From JANXSF01 sp043745195 (GTDB taxonomy: Bacteria > Acidobacteriota > Terriglobia > Bryobacterales > Bryobacteraceae): a DNA stretch of 64,000 bases. How positions within the stretch are numbered: position 1 is the stretch's first letter; the number at the start of each line of letters is the position of its first letter. The DNA lies in the NCBI GenBank assembly GCA_043745195.1, contig JAYTTF010000049.1, positions 17,967 through 81,966 of the forward strand, read 5' to 3'. The translations under genes were made by a program, and so were the position numbers. Positions 32,777 through 39,630 of this stretch are shown here, one piece after another. Under the pieces are notes generated by a model. That model saw only the letters and a list, made by a program, of their open reading frames with translations. It was not told where the DNA came from and searched no databases.

Positions 32777-34210
32777 ATGCCGAAAATACCTGCCGGCGAC
32801 GTATTCTATTCTTCCCTAACGGACCTCAATCGACGGATGGTGGCCAAAGAGTTTTCCAGTGTGGAATTGACCAAAGCTTTCTGTGATCGTCTGGAAAAGT
32901 CCGGGCCCACTTACAACGCACTAGCTCATTCGCTTCGTAAAAGCGCTCTAAAGAAAGCCAAGGAAGTGGATAGGGACTTGAAGCTAAGCCGTCTGCGAGG
33001 TCCTTTGCAAGGGATTCCATTCGCCGTCAAAGATCTGCTCAATGTCGCTGGTGCTCCTTGCACCTGGGGAGCAAAACCCTTTGCCGCGCAAATTCCCGAC
33101 GAAGATGCCAGGGTTGTAAAAAAGCTGAAAAACGCCGGCGCCATTTTAATCGGCAAGCTTTCCATGGTTGAGTTGGCCGGCGGTGGAGGGTACCGTTACC
33201 CTGCAGCCTCCTTGCAGGGTCCTGGTTTAAATCCGTGGGATAAGGGGCGATGGTCGGGCGGTTCTTCCAGTGGTTCGGGGAGTGCCGTGGCCGCTGGTTT
33301 AGTAAGCTTCGCTCTGGGGTCAGAAACGTGGGGATCGATTCTAACTCCTGCGGCTTATTGCGGAGTCACCGGGCTTCGTCCAACTTACGGATACGTCAGC
33401 CGCAATGGCGCGATGGCACTGAGTTGGACCATGGATAAGATTGGCCCCATGGGCCGCACTGCTACCGATTGTGGACACATTCTGCAAGCGATCTCCGGGG
33501 GCGATGATGAGGATCCAGGGTCTGCTGGAAAGTCCTTTTACCTGGCACCGCAGTTTCAGAAACCGTTTTCAGAAATGCGCTTTGGCTTTGCTTTATCAGA
33601 TCTGGAATATTGTCCGGATGACGAAACACGCAAATCGTTTGCCGCAGCTATGGAAGCCTTGCGCTCCTTAGGCGCAAAGATAGTGGAAACGCAATTGCCC
33701 GAGTTTCCTTACAATGCGGTGGCCAGTACAATTATCGCCGCTGAAGGATCGAGTGTTTTTGAACCGCTAATCCAAGGCGGAAAAATTGAAGAGCTGGCGG
33801 ACCAACGCCAAATTGCCGGGTTGAAGGCAGGATTAGAAATCACGGCCAAGGATTATTTAAAGGCCATGCGAATCCGTACTCTGATTCAACAGGCCTTTGC
33901 GAATCTCTTCCAGGATGTGGACGTACTGGTTTCCCCAAGCCGCTTTACCGTGGCCAGTGGAATCAACGAACCCTTAGACAAGTCCTCCACCACGAATCCC
34001 AAAGTGTCAAATCGGGGACTACGCGATCTTGGTGCTGCCGGGAATCTTGCGGGGTTGCCTGCCTTATCACTTCCTTGTGGATTTGCCGCTGGTCTGCCTT
34101 TGGGATTGCAAATAGTCAGCCGCCCCTTCACTGAGAACACCATCCTTGCAGTTGGAATGGAATTTCAGAATCGTACCGATTGGCATAAGAAGTACCCTAC
34201 TGTTGGCTAA
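32777..34210 (+). CDS. Amidase-signature family hydrolase
   Basis: The 477-residue product from ATG 32777 is an amidase-signature enzyme: catalytic Lys in GIPFAVKDLLNVAG, then GGSSSGSGSAVAAGL, which supplies the cis-Ser and nucleophile Ser region (SETWGSILTPAAYCGVTGLRPTYG). These hydrolyse amides; GatA and fatty-acid-amide hydrolases are relatives. Trp replaces the usual Gly in the TGGSI block, as in a subset of the family. The N-terminus lacks a signal peptide because the leader ORF at 32575-32775 is out of frame, so the protein would stay in the cytoplasm unless the frameshift is not real. It is followed by a prepilin peptidase gene at four bases. Confidence 0.87.
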   Translation: MPKIPAGDVFYSSLTDLNRRMVAKEFSSVELTKAFCDRLEKSGPTYNALAHSLRKSALKKAKEVDRDLKLSRLRGPLQGIPFAVKDLLNVAGAPCTWGAKPFAAQIPDEDARVVKKLKNAGAILIGKLSMVELAGGGGYRYPAASLQGPGLNPWDKGRWSGGSSSGSGSAVAAGLVSFALGSETWGSILTPAAYCGVTGLRPTYGYVSRNGAMALSWTMDKIGPMGRTATDCGHILQAISGGDDEDPGSAGKSFYLAPQFQKPFSEMRFGFALSDLEYCPDDETRKSFAAAMEALRSLGAKIVETQLPEFPYNAVASTIIAAEGSSVFEPLIQGGKIEELADQRQIAGLKAGLEITAKDYLKAMRIRTLIQQAFANLFQDVDVLVSPSRFTVASGINEPLDKSSTTNPKVSNRGLRDLGAAGNLAGLPALSLPCGFAAGLPLGLQIVSRPFTENTILAVGMEFQNRTDWHKKYPTVG

Positions 34211-34213
34211 CTG

Positions 34214-34759
34214 ATGAATCGTCTAACTCCTTTGCTGGAAGTAAGTCTGATTCTACTTTGCATGGTGACTGCTTTCACAGACATTCGCAGTCGGCGCATT
34301 CCCAATTGGGCAGTTGTAGCTGGATTGTTTGCAGGTTTTGCGGGGAACACTTACACTTCAGGATGGATGGGTATGAAATCTGCAGCATTGGGCTTTTTGT
34401 GCGCTTTTGCGGTCTATTTGCCTCTGTATTTGCTGCATGGAAGAGGTGCTGGTGATCTGAAATTGATGGCCGCCATCGGAGCCATTATGGGAATTCCCAA
34501 TTGGTTCTTCATGCTGATCATCACGTCGATACTGGGCGGAATTGTGGCTGTTGGATTTTTACTAATGCGTGGAGGCCTATGGCGTGCTTTGGGCAATTCA
34601 GTATTCATCCTCAAAGAGTTGCTGTTCTTACGATCTCCGAGTACGGGCCGTCCTGAACTTTCTATTGATAACGCGAAGGCTCTAACCATGCCGCATGGGG
34701 TTGTGGTGGCACTAAGCGCTTTTCTCTTTTTGTGGCTCACCCATTTGCCAAAGTACTAG
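34214..34759 (+). CDS. Type IV prepilin peptidase, CpaA/TadV-like
   Basis: The 181-residue product is a polytopic A24 aspartic peptidase: the first catalytic Asp in FTDIRSRRIPN and the second in RGAGDLKLMAAIGAIMG (GxGDxK), with about five to six membrane segments. It lacks the N-terminal methyltransferase domain of PilD, so it is the short CpaA/TadV type, which trims pilins of Flp/Tad systems. No pilin genes are nearby in this window. It starts four bases after the amidase stop; the link between the two is probably only transcriptional. Confidence 0.88.
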   Translation: MNRLTPLLEVSLILLCMVTAFTDIRSRRIPNWAVVAGLFAGFAGNTYTSGWMGMKSAALGFLCAFAVYLPLYLLHGRGAGDLKLMAAIGAIMGIPNWFFMLIITSILGGIVAVGFLLMRGGLWRALGNSVFILKELLFLRSPSTGRPELSIDNAKALTMPHGVVVALSAFLFLWLTHLPKY

Positions 34760-34842
34760 CTTTTTTGTTAAGGAAGCGGAGCTCATACCCCTTTGTAAGT
34801 TGCGCTTAAAATGAGATCCTAGTTCTGGCGAATAACCCAATA

Positions 34843-37017
34843 ATGCTGGAAGGTATCAAAGCACCAAGAACCGAACCGCAACTTAAAGGCCATCAAACGG
34901 TGGAAGAAAAACTGCGGCTATTGGAGTCGGCGATCTCGGTTGCACATGATGGATTCCTGGTAATGAACTCTGGAATTGCCAATAGGTCAACTCCCTGGAT
35001 TGAGTACGCTAATCCCGGGATGCAAACGATGTGCGGTGAAACCCTAATTGGCAAACCAATTAAGCCATTCATGAAAAAGCTTGAACCCGTCAACCAGGAT
35101 TTAGCCAAAGAGATGTTTACACAACTTGTAGCAGGGCAATCAACACAAGCTACTTTTGAGTTAAATTCCGAATCGAAAGGACGTCGCTGGCTTGACTTAC
35201 GTTGCGAGCCTATTTTAGATTCCAACCATGTTTTAAGTCGATGGGTGTGCGTAGTTCGCGATTTAACAGTTCCACATTTGGCAATCTTATTGGAACAGGA
35301 TCGCAGTGGGATACTTGAACTGATTGGCAGGAACGCTCCCATTACAGAAATCCTGACCAAATTGGCTTTAATGCTGGAACGTCAAATCCCGAATAGTTAC
35401 GTCACTGTTTTCAGGATTCAATGCGGGCAATTCACCTGCCAAGCTGCTCCATCATTTCCCTTAGAGTGTCAGGTAATATTGAACGACCACCTAAAGGAAT
35501 CATCAACAATTCCAGCTCTACCGCAATCGTTCATATTGTTCCTTGGCTCGCAGATTCTCTCGGCATCGGGAACAGAATTGGGCACCTTGTCTTTATTCTT
35601 CAAGGACGGTTCACCACTGACTCCCGACATGGATTGCATCAAATCGGCGGTGAATCTTGCGGGCATAGCGCTGGAGCATCGGCATATGACCGAGACTCTG
35701 GCTTACCAGGCGAAGTTCGATTTACTTACCGGTCTACCAAATCGAAACCAATTGGAATTTCTGATGCCACAGTTGATTGAGCAGGCCCAAAGGCACGATG
35801 CGCCCCTTGCGTTTGGATTTCTTGATCTTGACCGGTTTAAGCAGATCAATGATTCATTGGGACACGTGGTTGGGGACCTGTTGCTAGCACAGATAGGCGA
35901 CCGGCTGCGCAAGTCTCTTCTTCCAAGCGACTTTCTAGCAAGGTTCGGTGGAGATGAGTTTGTTGTAGTAATGAAAGACTTCGCGACCTTGGAACGCATT
36001 GAGGATAGGGGCCGCAGATTTCTTGACGCATTTGAAAAACCCTTTCAAGTGGAAGGGTATGAACTTCACCTCAGCGCCAGCATGGGCGTGAGTGTGTATC
36101 CAAAAGACGGGAATGACTTCAAGTCCTTACTTCGCCAAGCAGATTATGCAATGTATCGTGCAAAGAACCTTGGCAAGAATGAGTTGTACATGTCTACCCC
36201 CGCTGCTGGGACAACGCCTGTTCAGAGACTGGAAATGGAATCTGCTCTTCGAAGAGCGATAGAAAATCGGCAACTGTGTTTGAATTATCATCCACTCCGA
36301 AAGATGGGTGGAGAACTTCATGGATTCGAGGTGCTTCTATCCTGGCAGCATCCGCAATTGGGCCGTATTGCACCTCTGGATTTTATCCCGATTGCTGAAG
36401 ACTCCGGCTTAATTATCCCTATTGGAACCTGGGTGCTTCAACAAGCATGTTTGCAGTCAGCAGCTTGGCTGCAGGCGGGTTACGCTCCGGTTCAACTGTG
36501 TGTGAATGTTTCCTCGCTACAGTTTTCCAAACCTGATTTTGTAGATGTTGTTGCCTCAGCATTGGCCGTTAGTTTGTTGGATCCCAGGCTGCTGACTTTA
36601 GAAATCACCGAAAGCCTGATTATGAGTAATTTGAACGAGGCATCAAAAAAGATGTCCATGTTGCGAGCCATTGGGGTTGGGATCGCAATTGACGATTTCG
36701 GCACAGGATATTCCTCTCTAAACTATTTGCGTCAATTGCCTGCGGATCAACTGAAAATTGATCAATCCTTCCTTAAGGAGATGACTTCAGCGAGCAGCCC
36801 AAGCTACTCCGTGATTAAGACCATCACCACGCTTGCGCATTCACTGCGGCTGAAAGTGATTGTTGAAGGCGTGGAAACTTCCCAGGAGTGGGAACTACTA
36901 CAGACAACGGGCTGCGATTTCGTCCAAGGGCACCTATTTGGGGAACCGCTTGCGGCGCATTTGGCAGAACACTGTTTGAACAAGCAATTAAATGCCAATG
37001 CAGTTGGCACTAATTAG
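34843..37017 (+). CDS. PAS-GAF-GGDEF-EAL cyclic-di-GMP enzyme
   Basis: The 724-residue cytoplasmic product has a PAS domain (about 25-140), a GAF-like domain (about 150-285), a GGDEF domain (about 288-445) with intact GGDEF at 369-373, and an EAL domain (about 460-720). The I-site RxxD is absent (LPSD), so product inhibition is unlikely. The EAL motif reads EVL at 496-498, a tolerated variant, and the other phosphodiesterase residues are present: NVS, EITES, DDFGTGYSSL, K in QLKIDQ, and E in VEGVET. Both activities are possible. Its stop touches the lone 93-bp repeat copy; the chemotaxis-type genes opposite may share regulation of motility. Confidence 0.93.
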   Translation: MLEGIKAPRTEPQLKGHQTVEEKLRLLESAISVAHDGFLVMNSGIANRSTPWIEYANPGMQTMCGETLIGKPIKPFMKKLEPVNQDLAKEMFTQLVAGQSTQATFELNSESKGRRWLDLRCEPILDSNHVLSRWVCVVRDLTVPHLAILLEQDRSGILELIGRNAPITEILTKLALMLERQIPNSYVTVFRIQCGQFTCQAAPSFPLECQVILNDHLKESSTIPALPQSFILFLGSQILSASGTELGTLSLFFKDGSPLTPDMDCIKSAVNLAGIALEHRHMTETLAYQAKFDLLTGLPNRNQLEFLMPQLIEQAQRHDAPLAFGFLDLDRFKQINDSLGHVVGDLLLAQIGDRLRKSLLPSDFLARFGGDEFVVVMKDFATLERIEDRGRRFLDAFEKPFQVEGYELHLSASMGVSVYPKDGNDFKSLLRQADYAMYRAKNLGKNELYMSTPAAGTTPVQRLEMESALRRAIENRQLCLNYHPLRKMGGELHGFEVLLSWQHPQLGRIAPLDFIPIAEDSGLIIPIGTWVLQQACLQSAAWLQAGYAPVQLCVNVSSLQFSKPDFVDVVASALAVSLLDPRLLTLEITESLIMSNLNEASKKMSMLRAIGVGIAIDDFGTGYSSLNYLRQLPADQLKIDQSFLKEMTSASSPSYSVIKTITTLAHSLRLKVIVEGVETSQEWELLQTTGCDFVQGHLFGEPLAAHLAEHCLNKQLNANAVGTN

Positions 37018-37109
37018 CGCAAAGGCCGTTTCTACGCGGCGCAACGCAATTGAAGAAACAAGCAGTGGCTTCGCCGAAGCGAGTCCGTTTTGCGCGAGTT
37101 CCTCAGAAG
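37017..37109. repeat. Single diverged copy of the 93-bp repeat
   Basis: This 93-bp stretch has the same ends and the same length as the units at 416-785, in the opposite orientation. GCGCAAAGGCCG (37017-37028) matches the complement of 774-785 exactly, and 32 bases at 37078-37109 match the complement of 692-723 exactly, while the middle is diverged. It fills almost all of the 96 bp between the convergent stops of the GGDEF-EAL and CheW-like genes, where it could serve as a two-way terminator. The conserved ends with a variable middle suggest a mobile or selected element. Confidence 0.85.
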
Positions 37110-37113
37110 ACAG

Positions 37114-37641
37114 CTAGTAAGAAATACTTTCAAGTCGCCGCAGATGGACAGGGTTCAACAGAAAATCCAGATCCAAAACCCAAGTGGTTCGCTCTTCCAA
37201 AACGACCTTGCCACGAAGGAATTGCAGTGGGATTTGATCATGGATCTGATTGAGCACTGCGTCGGTGCTGAATTCCATGGCTTGTTCTATTTGCTCCACT
37301 ACGATGCCTGCGCGAAACCTTGGTTCTGAAGGTAGACTAACAAGGATAATGGCCCCTTTTGCCGAAACCTCCGATGGATGAAGGTTGAGTTTCGGCCGGA
37401 GATCCAGAACTGGTAGTGCTTTGTTTTGGCAAAAAACAAAGCCAACGACACCTAATCCTGAGTTCAACGCAGGGATTAGACTTTGCGCTCCCATTACGCC
37501 GCGAACCATTTCGGCGCGCAGACAAAAAGCCTCTCCGCTTAGCCGGAACCTTACATGCTTTTCCAGAATTGGCTGGGGTATGCTGTATTCAAACCGCTTG
37601 TCCAATTGAGGTGAGAGTACCGCGTCCACGGTTTCATTCAT
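37114..37641 (-). CDS. CheW-like chemotaxis coupling protein
   Basis: From ATG 37641 (AGGA five bases upstream) the 175-residue product is a single CheW domain: HVRFRLSGEAFCLRAEMVRGVMG, PALNSGLGVVGFVFCQNKALPVLDLRPKL, IILVSLPSEPRFRAGIVVEQIEQAMEF and the final WVLDLDFLL. CheW links receptors to the CheA kinase. The longer ORF starting at 37701 would overlap the CheX-like gene and is rejected. It is the last gene of a leftward cheY, cheX, cheW set; no CheA or receptor is in the window, so the partners must be elsewhere. Confidence 0.87.
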   Translation of the reverse strand: MNETVDAVLSPQLDKRFEYSIPQPILEKHVRFRLSGEAFCLRAEMVRGVMGAQSLIPALNSGLGVVGFVFCQNKALPVLDLRPKLNLHPSEVSAKGAIILVSLPSEPRFRAGIVVEQIEQAMEFSTDAVLNQIHDQIPLQFLRGKVVLEERTTWVLDLDFLLNPVHLRRLESISY

Positions 37642-37651
37642 ATATGTCCTG

Positions 37652-38275
37652 CTAGGCTGTGGCCATGCTTGGGTTGGTGAATCCAATTCGTGCGGGCGCA
37701 TTGCCCTCAGTGTTTTGAACCAAACACATTTGCACCAACACCTTGCCTACACTGAAATGGAATGGAACCATAGTCCAACTATGGCTTCCAGCACTCTTGG
37801 TTGAAAAATTCCTGCCGAATATTACCGTCGGAATACTCAAACCCATGAACCCCACTTTTTCTTCAATCATGGTTTTCACATTGCCGATCACCATATTAGT
37901 TACCTCAGCAACTGCATCCAAAACCTCTTCATCAACGGCAGGGTATTCGCCCATCAGAAGCGCACCGGCCAAGGCACATGCCATTTGGGGACTACAACTG
38001 ATGCTTCCTGTACCCATCCAAGGACCCGTTAAACCGATAAGGCTAACCACCCCTTCCGTTGGTGCGGCAGAACTGCTTCCCTGCTCGACTTCGCCTACTT
38101 CCGCTTCCATTCCCAACATTGTGCTGAAAACGTCGGAAGTGCTTTTTTTCATTGCCGTGATAAGCAACTCCTGTATCTCCTGATCCGTCATCGTTTCCCC
38201 TTCCATAGATTGATTGTTTATCTTCTGGTTGTCATCGAAGATCCATGAGCGGTCTTCCGCTATTTCTTTGATCAT
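37652..38275 (-). CDS. CheX-like chemotaxis phosphatase
   Basis: From ATG 38275 (AAAGGAGG seven bases upstream) the product has 207 residues. The core resembles CheX/CheC phosphatases: VVSLIGLTGPWMGTGSISCS, ACALAGALLMGE, then VLDAVAEVTNMVIGNVKTMIEE, in which the ExxN pattern (E in AEVTN) is the catalytic pair that strips phosphate from CheY-P. The middle FGRNFSTKS and VPFHFSVGKV are typical of the beta layer. An acidic N-terminal extension of about 30 residues precedes it. It lies between the single-domain CheY and the CheW gene, which fits a signal-ending role. Confidence 0.82.
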   Translation of the reverse strand: MIKEIAEDRSWIFDDNQKINNQSMEGETMTDQEIQELLITAMKKSTSDVFSTMLGMEAEVGEVEQGSSSAAPTEGVVSLIGLTGPWMGTGSISCSPQMACALAGALLMGEYPAVDEEVLDAVAEVTNMVIGNVKTMIEEKVGFMGLSIPTVIFGRNFSTKSAGSHSWTMVPFHFSVGKVLVQMCLVQNTEGNAPARIGFTNPSMATA

Positions 38276-38305
38276 AGGATTTCCTCCTTTACTCAAGTAA
38301 AGGCC

Positions 38306-38677
38306 TCAAATCAATCCAGTGAGTTTCTCTTTTATCTGATCTGCCGTGAAAGGCTTCCGAACATACCCTGAGGCGCCCAAATTGACGGCTTCCATGACTT
38401 TCGCCTGGCTACCTTCAGTTGTGACCATCACAACTGGTATACCTTTCCACAGATCGTTTGCTTTTATTTGGCTCAACATTTGAATTCCATCCAAATTGGG
38501 CATATTGATGTCGGACAAAATCAATCCAACCATGTTCTTCTTCAACGCTTCAATAGCTTCCAGTCCATCGCCCGCTTCATAAACCACTCCCAGCGGTATT
38601 TCAGCCTGATTTAGTACTCTCTGTAAAATTTTCCGGATTGCGGCGGAATCGTCTACTATCAACACATCCAGAGCCAT
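38306..38677 (-). CDS. Single-domain CheY-like response regulator
   Basis: The 123-residue product is one receiver domain: acidic pair in IVDDSAAIRKIL, phospho-acceptor Asp in LILSDINMPNLDG, Thr/Thr in VMVTTEG, and the switch Lys in GYVRKPFTADQI. The text is close to CheY proper. There is no output domain, so it acts by binding a partner such as the flagellar motor or a kinase. It is the first gene of the leftward set with the CheX-like phosphatase and CheW-like coupler, with short gaps, consistent with an operon. Confidence 0.92.
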   Translation of the reverse strand: MALDVLIVDDSAAIRKILQRVLNQAEIPLGVVYEAGDGLEAIEALKKNMVGLILSDINMPNLDGIQMLSQIKANDLWKGIPVVMVTTEGSQAKVMEAVNLGASGYVRKPFTADQIKEKLTGLI

Positions 38678-38736
38678 TCTCGATTTCTCCCAGGGTTATT
38701 GTTAAAAAACCTCATCGGGTTCAAATGCGTTGTTCT

Positions 38737-39612
38737 TTAGGGAATTTTGCGTGAGACTTGTGGGGATCGAGTGGTGGTCCAAATTGTGTGCAATAAAGTT
38801 GCTCCCAAGATTACTACTCCGCCCGCCATCGCTTGGTGACTCGGGGATTCCTGGTTTACTATCCAAGCCCAGATCGGGTTCAAGGCAGGTTCTACTAGCA
38901 GGATTAGGGACGCAGCCAACGCCTCCACATGTTGCAAGGCACGGGTCATTAGGACGTAGGCTAAGCCTATTTGGAAGAGTCCTAAATAAAGCACCACCAG
39001 CACGTCTTCCCATCGAAAATGGTCTATAGGAATAGCCATAGGCAGGGTAATCAAAAAAGTAATCAGATTTCCGAGCACTATTGGAGCGAGTCCGCCACCT
39101 GATGTTCTTGAAAGCCAGCGGACTCCCATAACAGTAGCTGCCCAGGTGGCACCGCTGAGCCCGCCCATTATGTTTCCCAGCACTGGGTTGGGTGTGGAAA
39201 CAGTCACTTTGGTGGAGTCCAATAAGAACAGACTCATACCCAAGGCTATCCAGCCAGCCACTACAAAATCACTGCGGCGAAGCGGTTCTTTAAGGAGTAA
39301 AGGGCCGGCAATCAGCAGATACAGCGGACCGGTTGCTTGTAGAAAGATTGCATTTGCAGCGGTAGTGTTCCTGGTGGCGAAAACAAACAAGATTAAGGTT
39401 GCAGAAGAGCTAATTGCTACCGGAACAATCCGCCAGTCCCAGCCCCTTCTTGCTTCTTTTAGAAACAGCCAAAGTACGATGGCCGTAATTCCGGACCGAA
39501 ACCCAGCCACCTGCCAGGAGCTCAGCTGGCACGATTTGATGGCGGCTCCACCTGTTGAAAAAAGCAGCGCCGTGGCGAATAACATATAACGGCCGCGGGT
39601 GCTGGGACTCAT
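38737..39612 (-). CDS. EamA-family (DMT superfamily) transporter
   Basis: The 291-residue product has about ten hydrophobic segments in two repeats, each an EamA domain: the first with LLFSTGGAAIKS and FRSGITAIVLWLFL, the second with NIMGGLSGATWAATVMGVRWLS and ILLVEPALNPIWAWIVNQE. The family exports metabolites such as amino acids or purines; no motif gives the substrate. It is leftward, 18 bp downstream of the large nucleotidyltransferase-like gene, and perhaps in the same transcript. Confidence 0.88.
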   Translation of the reverse strand: MSPSTRGRYMLFATALLFSTGGAAIKSCQLSSWQVAGFRSGITAIVLWLFLKEARRGWDWRIVPVAISSSATLILFVFATRNTTAANAIFLQATGPLYLLIAGPLLLKEPLRRSDFVVAGWIALGMSLFLLDSTKVTVSTPNPVLGNIMGGLSGATWAATVMGVRWLSRTSGGGLAPIVLGNLITFLITLPMAIPIDHFRWEDVLVVLYLGLFQIGLAYVLMTRALQHVEALAASLILLVEPALNPIWAWIVNQESPSHQAMAGGVVILGATLLHTIWTTTRSPQVSRKIP

Positions 39613-39630
39613 AATGGATAAGCCCGCCCA

